Shown piece after piece: positions 17,131-24,849 of a stretch of 64,000 nt of DNA. The notes under the pieces were generated by a model, which was given only the letters and a program-made list of their open reading frames with translations, searched no databases and had not been told where the DNA came from. The stretch's first letter is position 1; the number at the start of each line of letters is the position of its first letter. Source of the stretch: Candidatus Nitrososphaera evergladensis SR1 (GTDB lineage: Archaea; Thermoproteota; Nitrososphaeria; Nitrososphaerales; Nitrososphaeraceae); contig NZ_CP007174.1 in NCBI RefSeq assembly GCF_000730285.1, positions 1,240,001-1,304,000 on the forward strand. Reading direction: 5' to 3'. Made by a program: the position numbers and the translations under genes.

Positions 17131-17622
17131 TCAACACGTCTGCACGTTCTGTTTTAATTCCCTTTTCCACCTAGCATACCTTCTTGACGTCAAAGCCTTC
17201 AAATCCACTTCTCCTTTGGACATTGCTGTTGCCGGTTGAATGGCGTAGGCGTCTCGAGCTGGCACTTTCTCTCCTGCCGCGACAGCTACTTGCGGCCTTT
17301 TTCTTTTTGCCGATTCCTCGTAAATCCATATCAGGGTAGACAATGTATAAACCGGGACAAAGTCTCCTATCACAGGAATAAACTCTAGCGCGTTAATTGC
17401 GGCGGCTTTTTTGCTCCTTGTTATTGAATACAGCACTACGCTGATAAAGGCATCAGCGGCGTCGCCTATCAATGGCATGGCAAAGATGGGTGCTGCGACA
17501 TAATCCAGTATGTCTGCAGCGATTGAAATTCCAAGCGCAGAAGCCGCTCTCAGTCTAAATGGAATCTCCACCCTCTTGTCCAGCCGGGATGTCTCTACTC
17601 TTCTGTCGTGCGTTCTTCTCAA
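17131..17622 (-). CDS. Hypothetical membrane protein
   Basis: A 163-residue protein with a basic N-terminus and hydrophobic segments at about 25-65 (ALGISIAADILDYVAAPIFAMPLIGDAADAF) and 75-105 (INALEFIPVIGDFVPVYTLSTLIWIY), then a charged cytosolic tail. The paired motifs PLIGDAADAF and PVIGDFVP suggest an internal duplication of a helical hairpin with a conserved Gly-Asp. Such repeats occur in uncharacterised archaeal membrane proteins; function unknown. It lies between the TIG protein and the patatin, all on the minus strand. Confidence 0.65.
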   Translation of the reverse strand: MRRTHDRRVETSRLDKRVEIPFRLRAASALGISIAADILDYVAAPIFAMPLIGDAADAFISVVLYSITRSKKAAAINALEFIPVIGDFVPVYTLSTLIWIYEESAKRKRPQVAVAAGEKVPARDAYAIQPATAMSKGEVDLKALTSRRYARWKRELKQNVQTC

Positions 17623-17817
17623 TAGTAACTTTAACGTAAAGGATGCCTATAAGCATATCACTAGCGATATTAATTTCAAAATACACACGCTAGGTTGCAA
17701 AAATTCTGCCAGAATTAAAAAGATGACTCTTCCCTCCCCTCCCCAATACACAAATACTGCGGGATGTAGTCTGCTACCTCGATAGAAAAAGACGGAACTC
17801 CTGCGTACATTGTGTTG

Positions 17818-19473
17818 TCATACGTACCGCAGCGCATCCGAATACCCCTTGTCCAGCAGTTGCTTGATAGTGCCTGATGAAAAATCAAAGGCTTTCCCAT
17901 ATATGTCGTTTTTATCGTCCGCTGCAAGTTCTATCCTTACCACCTTTTCCACGTCAAACCGGCCTCCCAGCAAGTCGCCGTATTTTCTTTCCTTGCCGTT
18001 CCGCTTCTTGCTTTTTGGGTCTGCCGTCTCCAGAAAGTCGCGAATTTCAGACTCGGCTGTGTTTCTGTCTTTTGCTTGCTCGATTGCTATCCTGATCAAT
18101 TTGTTGGCCAAGTCAATGTAATCAGTCACAAGGTAAGCAATCTTTTGGTCATACTTTGTCTTGTCATGATACAGGATGTCGCCCACTCTATTCTGTACGC
18201 CGTCTGGATCCCTTGGAAAGTCGTCTCTTTCCACCGTCGGGTACAAATCAACTATATACACTTCTAGGTTTGGGACCGTAGCTGCATCTGTTTCTTTTGC
18301 TCTTGATATCGCGGCGGCCGTAGTTGCAGACAATGTATTTGCATGATTTCTTATTTTGTGCCAATAATCCCGGTGAGACTGCAATACTTCCCTTAATGGA
18401 GTATTGCTAAGGTAGAAGCCGTCCCAAAAGTATCTGACTCCCTTCTTCTTTAAAGTAGTACTTTTTCGATCCCGCCCTTCTTCAGTTATCGTGGTCGCCT
18501 CAAGGTCTGGCGGCCTGTACCTCAGGTGCGACGATATGCTCGTCAGCAGGTGGCCAATCCCGAGGCCCTGCTCGTACTCGATTACGTGCGTGTCTTTTCG
18601 TCCGTCATTATCGTCATCACTACTGTCTCCTGCCGTTTCGTGCGCATACTCTGTCTTCCATACGCCGTTTTCCTTTTCATAGCTGTCAAACGTCGCCGTG
18701 ATGGCGTCTTTTACATCCACGCTTACAAAAAGAAGCCTCGGCTCGTTTTTGTCGTAGCTGGTTTTTATCGAATGCTTTTCATAGTCCCAGTGTTTTTTTA
18801 TCGCCATTAACAGCGGCGCATTGCTGTAGCGAACAAGGTAGTTGTACGGATTGTTGAATCTAAAATCCGGCTGCACTATTCCCGGAGACAGGACATGCGG
18901 CGTTCCCCCGGACATGAATGCAAATTGATACCATGACCAGTAACGCCGTGCAGCCTCCTCTGAAGCCAAAGGACCAAGGTTATCTGGCCACAGGAAATAG
19001 TACGGCAGAAACAGGTTTTCCTCCCTCAGGTTTCCCGCTGGCAGGTTCGGCAGTACAAACTTGCCAAAAAAATCAGACTGCCATTTCCTGGCGTTTTCCC
19101 AGAATTGCCAACCGTTGCTGAACCATTTATTGTCCGGCCAAAATACTGGAGTTGAAATTTCCTGCCAAAAATTCCAGAGTACGTCTGAAGCTCCTTCCCA
19201 TTTCTTGTTTCTGACCACGTGATCCACGATGAGAGCTGCATTGATAGCCCCGGCCGAAGCGCCAGCAACGATATCAAACAGGTTTCCATGCTGCCTTTTG
19301 CCTCCTTCCTGTCTGTCATCCTCCAGCGGCGACAGTCTTTCTGACAGCGCCTTGAAAACGCCTGCCTCGTATGCACCAAGCGCTCCTCCGCCCTGAAGAA
19401 TCAGAGCCCTCTGCTTTTTGGGGACGTAACCTGCGTTCCCTCGTAGCGTTTTACTCTGGCTTTCTGGTTGCAT
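17818..19473 (-). CDS. Patatin-like phospholipase
   Basis: A 551-residue protein with the patatin fold markers: oxyanion loop ALILQGGGALGAYEAGVFKAL (about 28-48), nucleophile elbow GASAGAIN (GxSxG, about 91-98) and a dyad Asp in YFWDGFYLSNTPLREVL. The family hydrolyses acyl chains from lipids using a Ser-Asp dyad. The dyad motif is DGF rather than the common DGG/DGA. The protein is about 200 residues longer than minimal patatins, with a long charged insertion containing DDDNDGRK before the Asp. No signal peptide. In an organism with ether-linked membrane lipids, the substrate is an open question. Confidence 0.85.
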   Translation of the reverse strand: MQPESQSKTLRGNAGYVPKKQRALILQGGGALGAYEAGVFKALSERLSPLEDDRQEGGKRQHGNLFDIVAGASAGAINAALIVDHVVRNKKWEGASDVLWNFWQEISTPVFWPDNKWFSNGWQFWENARKWQSDFFGKFVLPNLPAGNLREENLFLPYYFLWPDNLGPLASEEAARRYWSWYQFAFMSGGTPHVLSPGIVQPDFRFNNPYNYLVRYSNAPLLMAIKKHWDYEKHSIKTSYDKNEPRLLFVSVDVKDAITATFDSYEKENGVWKTEYAHETAGDSSDDDNDGRKDTHVIEYEQGLGIGHLLTSISSHLRYRPPDLEATTITEEGRDRKSTTLKKKGVRYFWDGFYLSNTPLREVLQSHRDYWHKIRNHANTLSATTAAAISRAKETDAATVPNLEVYIVDLYPTVERDDFPRDPDGVQNRVGDILYHDKTKYDQKIAYLVTDYIDLANKLIRIAIEQAKDRNTAESEIRDFLETADPKSKKRNGKERKYGDLLGGRFDVEKVVRIELAADDKNDIYGKAFDFSSGTIKQLLDKGYSDALRYV

Positions 19474-19609
19474 GTGTGTACTCTCACTTTTTATTCAAAG
19501 TCGATATATTTTAGATGACTGGTGGCTATGGCCTATTCGCTAATGACAAGAATAGGTATTCAGTAGCAAGTAATGTACAATTTTTCCTAGGCCGACGTAT
19601 GCATATTCT

Positions 19610-20005
19610 CTAGAATGACAGCAACGTGTTTACCCTTTCGATGAGATCCTTGTTTCCAACTGGCTTTTGGATAAAGTGTCTTTTTCTCCGCCTGGGATCC
19701 TCTTCTTTTCCTGCCATCTCGTACTCCTCCAGGTCAGAGAGGGCAGACATGAAAATGACCTTGATCTTGTCATCGATATCTTGTAATTTTGCGTAAAGCT
19801 CAAAACCGTTCATCACTGGCATCCTGACGTCGAGGATCAAAAGATCATATAATCCTCCTTTGAATCTCTTTAACGCCAGGTCCGAGTCATAAAACGCATC
19901 GACTTCAAAGCCGTCTGATTCCAGGACTTTCTTGATAGTAAAAACAACATCCGGCTCGTCATCTACCACCATGATCCTTTTTCTATTGCTGTCCTGTTGC
20001 GTCAT
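19610..20005 (-). CDS. Single-domain response regulator (receiver)
   Basis: About 131 residues from MTQQDSNRKR. It is a CheY-like receiver: acidic pocket VVDDEPD, phospho-acceptor Asp in LLILDVRMP, Thr/Ser switch in FMSALSD and Lys in FIQKPVG. It has no output domain. It directly follows the histidine kinase gene on the same strand; with the longer start at 20038 the two overlap by 16 nt, so they form an operon. Presumably it takes phosphate from that kinase and relays it. Confidence 0.88.
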   Translation of the reverse strand: MTQQDSNRKRIMVVDDEPDVVFTIKKVLESDGFEVDAFYDSDLALKRFKGGLYDLLILDVRMPVMNGFELYAKLQDIDDKIKVIFMSALSDLEEYEMAGKEEDPRRRKRHFIQKPVGNKDLIERVNTLLSF

Positions 20006-20022
20006 TTTTTTGACGGTCTTGT

Positions 20023-22272
20023 CTATCCCTGCTTGCACCCCGGCACTGGGTCTTGCTGCTGGTCAGTGACTATGATGGTGGTGGGCAAAGTAAATGTAAA
20101 CGTCGCGCCCTTTTTCCTGTCATCGTCATCATTATTCTTGCCCCATATTCTGCCGCCATGCGCTTCTATGATCCCCTTTGAAATAAACAACCCAAGTCCG
20201 GTGCCTTTTTCAGATTTGGTGGTAAACTTTTCAAACATTATGGGAAGTATCTCTGGCGCTATTCCAGAGCCGCTATCTCTGACTGATACGATAACAAATT
20301 GACCGCTGCCGTCGTCTCTCTTTTCTCTTTCAACCGTAACTAAAACAGTTCCTTCTCCCCTGGTGAACCCAAAAGCGTTGCTTAGGAGATTAGAAATCAC
20401 CTGCTTTATCCTTTCTTTGTCTGCCTGTACGAAAATGTCATCATCGATTTTTTCAGACGGATAGATTAACTGTATGCTGTTATTGTTATTATTATTGTTA
20501 TAGTCGGGAGATTTTTTGTAATCCCGTATGGTGTCTTCTAGCAACTCTTTTAGGCTAAACTGCTCTTTGTCCAGCCTCAGTGATTGGCTCTCGATTCTAG
20601 TTACGTCCAGGATGTTCTCTGCGAGTCTGTGCAGCCTCTCGGCATTTCTCCTTATTATGTCAGCAAGCTCCCGCTGCTGATCGTTTGTTGCCTTGAAGTA
20701 AAGAAGCTCTGATAGCCCCATTATTGGTTGAATAGGGGATCTTAGCTCGTGGGCGGCTATGTTGATGAACTCTTGCTGCATCTTGCTGTGCGCCTTTAAT
20801 TTTTCAAGCAACTCGTTTTGCCGCCACATGCTCTCAAACATCGAAACGTACGACGACACCGTGGCCTTGCTGTTTGATAAAGTTGCCAGACCTATGGCTT
20901 CGCTAGTGGTCTCTTTTGCGTCATCTTCCAATTCAACGGCCAAAGAGAATCTTGAGTCAACTATCAAGAGAGAAATTTTGGTCTGCAATGTAGGTTCGGT
21001 GTATTTGATGTCGATGTCACCAGCAGCAGTCTTTTCCAGGTCATGCCGCCGCATTACCAGTTCTTCGCGCACATTTCTGGATACTTCTCCTATCCTGTCA
21101 TCAAACGGCGTCAGGATCCTGACTTTTACATTGCGTTTTCTTGCCGCGTCCATCAAGAGTTGCACCCCTCCGGCGCGCTCTTGGCGGTGAAACGCATTGG
21201 CCGTTGAAAACATCACTAGTATCTCGCTTTTTGCTGAATTGGCAAGGTCAAAGGCAATTTTTTGCACCTTGTCTGGGTCGTTTATTGTCACTATGTATTC
21301 AGGCTTTACTCCTTCTTCAATTTCTCTGATTTTTTGCTCGGCCGGCATCGCTTTTTTCCACAGGGTCTCAAAGAAATACTGTTGCTGCTCCACAAAGGCC
21401 CTTATCGTGCTGGTTACGAGTCTGCTTGGTATCTTTCCTTGGTGTTCGACTCCGCTGGCCGCATAAAGCCTCTTGTCGACTATTCCAAAGTTGCCCCTTA
21501 CTTTGTTCAAATGGCGCACGTCAGCAACTCTCATCAGTTGCTTGCAATAAGATACGTTGTCTCTTGTAATTTCCGTGATGAATCTTAACTTTACGCCTCT
21601 ATCCTTGAGCTTGGAATATTCAGTTTTGAGAGGCTCGTTGCCCAGAAATATTGATGGCCCTGCAGAGTCGGTGCAATTGTCAAATGTGTATTTTATGCTG
21701 GAAAAACATTCCACGACTTGGTTGAGGATACGATCAGCGCCGTACAACACCCGGGTCCTTTCAGGCTCTACCCCCTCCTCAATTTCCCTGAACCGGTCCT
21801 GCGCGGGAATCGAATTCTCCCAGAGGATTTCAAACAGGCAATGGCCCTGCCTGACAACCTCTTCAACATTGCTATAGATGACCTGCGTCAGAGGTTTGGC
21901 TTCTTCTAGAGTAGTAGTGGCCATGTATTCTGTTTCATTGACCGCAATGCCCCCTGTCATTCCGTTCAAATGGCGCACTTGTGCAATCTTCGCAAGTCGC
22001 TTGCAGTAGTGCAGGTTTGCTTTGGTGATCTCTGTGACAACCCTTATCTGGCCGCCCCTGCTTTTGATGTCCAAATAACCGTTCCAGTATGCTGGAACTT
22101 CAACTACTATGGATGCACCTCTGGAATCAAAAGAAATGTCCATCCTTTTCTTTACGTTTGACATGAACTTTATCCCCATTCCGACCGCCTTTTCGGCGCC
22201 GTACAGAACCCTGGTAGTCCCTGCCTCATGTCGCTCTGTTGATGATTCATCAGACAATTGTTGGCTCATCAT
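20023..22272 (-). CDS. Soluble histidine kinase with three tandem sensor modules
   Basis: A 749-residue kinase without transmembrane segments. Three homologous N-terminal modules (about 20-170, 173-325 and 327-485) each start with an EGV/TRVLYGA-type strand and end with an aromatic helix: LFEILWENSIPAQDRFREIE, FFETLWKKAMPAEQKIREIE and MFESMWRQN. Module 3 resembles the phospholipase-D-like fold used as a sensor in TrmB-type regulators (KSEILVMFSTANAF, NVKVRILTPF). The kinase core has H509 in NIAAHELRSPIQPI, an N box (ISNLLSNAFGF), a DSGSGIAPE G1 box and GTGLGLFISKGIIEAHGG. It is part of a signalling operon with the receiver downstream and cyclase-receiver upstream. Confidence 0.9.
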   Translation of the reverse strand: MMSQQLSDESSTERHEAGTTRVLYGAEKAVGMGIKFMSNVKKRMDISFDSRGASIVVEVPAYWNGYLDIKSRGGQIRVVTEITKANLHYCKRLAKIAQVRHLNGMTGGIAVNETEYMATTTLEEAKPLTQVIYSNVEEVVRQGHCLFEILWENSIPAQDRFREIEEGVEPERTRVLYGADRILNQVVECFSSIKYTFDNCTDSAGPSIFLGNEPLKTEYSKLKDRGVKLRFITEITRDNVSYCKQLMRVADVRHLNKVRGNFGIVDKRLYAASGVEHQGKIPSRLVTSTIRAFVEQQQYFFETLWKKAMPAEQKIREIEEGVKPEYIVTINDPDKVQKIAFDLANSAKSEILVMFSTANAFHRQERAGGVQLLMDAARKRNVKVRILTPFDDRIGEVSRNVREELVMRRHDLEKTAAGDIDIKYTEPTLQTKISLLIVDSRFSLAVELEDDAKETTSEAIGLATLSNSKATVSSYVSMFESMWRQNELLEKLKAHSKMQQEFINIAAHELRSPIQPIMGLSELLYFKATNDQQRELADIIRRNAERLHRLAENILDVTRIESQSLRLDKEQFSLKELLEDTIRDYKKSPDYNNNNNNNSIQLIYPSEKIDDDIFVQADKERIKQVISNLLSNAFGFTRGEGTVLVTVEREKRDDGSGQFVIVSVRDSGSGIAPEILPIMFEKFTTKSEKGTGLGLFISKGIIEAHGGRIWGKNNDDDDRKKGATFTFTLPTTIIVTDQQQDPVPGCKQG

Positions 22273-22364
22273 CGCTCCTTATCGTTATCATCGGCGCAGA
22301 GTTTGGGCCGGGTCGATTTTGACGGCATCTGCGCGTGCATTCAAGATGTCTCATGTTACCTTTT

Positions 22365-23711
22365 TCAATGCTGCTCGTGTCCTGCCAGGCATAATTCTAC
22401 CCTGTGGATGAACTGCTCTCGAAGGACCGGTTTTCTTATCACGTTGTGTGGCAGGATGCCAGAAAATATGCTGCAAAGTTCGTCTGCCGCATCAAGGGCG
22501 GATATGAAAAGGACATTGATGTTGGAATTGATAGCCTTTAGCCGCTGGTACAGTTGCAACCCGTTCATGCCCGGCATCCTTATGTCCAGAATGATGAGTC
22601 CATAATAGGAAGGATTCACTTCCCTGTACCGCTTCAGCGCTTCCTGCGGATTTACAAATACCTCGGCGCGATGCCCTTCGAGTCTGAGGAATTCCTTGAA
22701 AGTCAAGAGCATGTCTTGTTCATCGTCAACAACCATTACGTTAGTACTATTGCTCGTATGGCCGGCGGCAGCAATAATGGGTTTTGAAGGGCTATTGTTA
22801 TTGTTGTTATTCTTGGCAAAATGCAGCCTGCGAAGAATTTCCGATCCGTGCATGGTCTGCCTTGGAGATGGAGGGATGATCGAATCCCTGCCACTGCCGC
22901 TAATGTTGTCCCTTTTTTTCGCTATCACTGAATAAACGGGATAAAAATGCTTGAGGCCAATGTCGTATCCTCCAATGTCCTCAAAGGAAAAGTCGTTGAA
23001 GGAAAAAGCCTTTACAATCTGGTAAAGGTCGCCTCCAATCACCATGCCGTTTTGAGCCGCCATGCGGTTTATCTTGGCGCACAAATTCATCGTGGAGCCG
23101 AACAGGTCTTCTGTTCGAGATGTTGCTGATTTGGCTATCTCCACCCTTCCATAATCAGCGCTAATGCGGTATTCCAGAGACGGCAGGTTCATGACGTTTA
23201 GCTCAAAGTTGATGCCGTCATGAGCGGCAATCATCGCGCAACCGCATTCAAGAACATCTTTGAAAGCAGAATTATTTGCCGGATCGGCAGTTTTTGGAAA
23301 ATAACATATCAGACAATCGCCTGCGATTTTGATTATTCTTGCATCGAATCTTCTCGCTATCTGGCCTATCTTGCTAAAAAACATCGAATAGTACTGCCTG
23401 ATTCTGTTTGGATCGTCTATCCCTGCCGTGATTCTGGTTGAGCCAATTATGTCTACAAAGCAAACGCAATAGTTGCATGAAAAAAGAAATGATATCTCAT
23501 CGTCTCCAAAAGAAGAGCGCAACTCGCTTTCTGCATCTTGCATTTTTCGCTGTCCGAAGTCATTACCATCAAATATGTTGCTGTCTCTGTTCAATTTCGC
23601 GGTGTTTGTTCTAAATGTAAATGCGTCGATGCTATCTGCAAGCATTCGCTTCTCCCCTGACAGTGCGTAAAGAGGATGAGAACGATGATGATGCGAGCGT
23701 TTGCTTTCCAA
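22365..23711 (-). CDS. Class III nucleotidyl cyclase fused to a receiver domain
   Basis: A 448-residue protein. The cyclase homology domain is at about 80-262: metal-binding D87 in FVDIIGST, K128 and D132 in IIKIAGDCLICYF, and N209 in DLFGSTMNLCAK. The canonical transition-state Arg four residues after that Asn is replaced by K213. A flexible Asn-rich linker (about 270-322) leads to a receiver (about 324-445) with VVDDEQD, phospho-Asp D376 in IILDIRMP and KPV. This suggests phosphorylation control of cyclic nucleotide synthesis. The order cyclase-then-receiver is unusual; receivers are normally N-terminal. It lies between the winged-helix-receiver and the triple-sensor kinase genes on the same strand. 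Confidence 0.85.
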   Translation of the reverse strand: MESKRSHHHRSHPLYALSGEKRMLADSIDAFTFRTNTAKLNRDSNIFDGNDFGQRKMQDAESELRSSFGDDEISFLFSCNYCVCFVDIIGSTRITAGIDDPNRIRQYYSMFFSKIGQIARRFDARIIKIAGDCLICYFPKTADPANNSAFKDVLECGCAMIAAHDGINFELNVMNLPSLEYRISADYGRVEIAKSATSRTEDLFGSTMNLCAKINRMAAQNGMVIGGDLYQIVKAFSFNDFSFEDIGGYDIGLKHFYPVYSVIAKKRDNISGSGRDSIIPPSPRQTMHGSEILRRLHFAKNNNNNNSPSKPIIAAAGHTSNSTNVMVVDDEQDMLLTFKEFLRLEGHRAEVFVNPQEALKRYREVNPSYYGLIILDIRMPGMNGLQLYQRLKAINSNINVLFISALDAADELCSIFSGILPHNVIRKPVLREQFIHRVELCLAGHEQH

Positions 23712-23881
23712 CTCTAAATATCTGCCATCGCCGCTGAAGGATACTACCCGCTTTCTCTGGAAGAGGAAGATAAAACATGCTGCCCACGCATGGAGATGCT
23801 GCGCATTCGAATTAAACGTCGCTCACCGGCCAGTAACTGACCTGCCAGTAATTGCCAAATACTACAGAAGAAAAATCTATT

Positions 23882-24694
23882 CTATTCTGCTCTCGTACCA
23901 ACGCTGTTCTTGGACAAAATATGCCTGACTTTCTTCAAAAAGACTTCTTTGTCGATGGGTTTTTTCATAATATCTTCGGAAGTGACGCCCGGCAGGATGC
24001 TGATCATTTCTTTTGCCGCATCAAGGGCAGTTATGAAAATGACCTTGCACGAAGGATTCATGGCCTTGAGGCTCTGGTATATCTGGAGCCCGTTGAGATC
24101 GGGCATTCTTATGTCGAGGATCACCAGGTCGTAATAGGTGGGCCTTGCGGCAAAATCGCGTAAGGCGCTATATGCATCCAAGAACGCCCCTACGCTATAG
24201 CCTTCCAGGGACAGAAACGACTGATAGGTTACCAGTATGTCGGGTTCATCGTCTACCAGCATGATGCTGCGAAACTCGTGAGCTGTATCTGCCCTGTCGT
24301 CGGATCTCACTGCCGCTTTTTCAGACAAGGATCTACCCGATGATTGTGGTGGTCTTTGTTGGAACTGAAAACCACCTCTTCCTTCTTCTTCTGCCTGTTT
24401 GTTCTTTGCATCGGGCACAGAGGCATTTACCACTGCAGAGGGGCTCAGCAACTTGCCATTGACCTGCCTCCCGACTTCGGTAATGGAAACATAATCCCAT
24501 TTGTCAGAGCTCACCTCTATCCACTCTAGTAACTTTAGCATCTTGATGTATCTCAAGCAAACGTTATAGTTCAATCCTGTTTTTGTGGCGAGGTTGGTCT
24601 TTTTCATCGGTCCGCTTGTTTCCAAAGCCTCAAGTATCCTCTTTGTGACGTCAAAAGAGAACGACCCTGTGATGTCTTCTGTTCCCGATGCCAT
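23882..24694 (-). CDS. Winged-helix DNA-binding protein fused to receiver
   Basis: A 270-residue fusion. The N-terminal winged helix (about 10-85) has ILEALETSGPMKKTNLATKTGLNYNVCLRYIKML (helix-turn-helix) and a wing DYVSITEVG. A Gln/Ser-rich linker follows (about 95-140). The receiver (about 142-260) has LVDDEPD, phospho-Asp in LVILDIRMP, FITALD and KKPID. It has the reverse domain order to bacterial response regulators, as seen in several thaumarchaeal regulators. It is first in the minus-strand signalling block and likely its transcriptional output. Confidence 0.87.
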   Translation of the reverse strand: MASGTEDITGSFSFDVTKRILEALETSGPMKKTNLATKTGLNYNVCLRYIKMLKLLEWIEVSSDKWDYVSITEVGRQVNGKLLSPSAVVNASVPDAKNKQAEEEGRGGFQFQQRPPQSSGRSLSEKAAVRSDDRADTAHEFRSIMLVDDEPDILVTYQSFLSLEGYSVGAFLDAYSALRDFAARPTYYDLVILDIRMPDLNGLQIYQSLKAMNPSCKVIFITALDAAKEMISILPGVTSEDIMKKPIDKEVFLKKVRHILSKNSVGTRAE

Positions 24695-24849
24695 ACTACT
24701 ATCACCAACTCATAGGGATATCTCCGGCCGTCCAATGCATTTATGGTTATCCGAACAAGAGTTTAGCATATCTGTTCTTTAATGTTCAAAGTTTAGCCCC
24801 TGATGATATTTTTCCTTCAATGTGGCACAGGCATCTTGGTCTATCTCTA

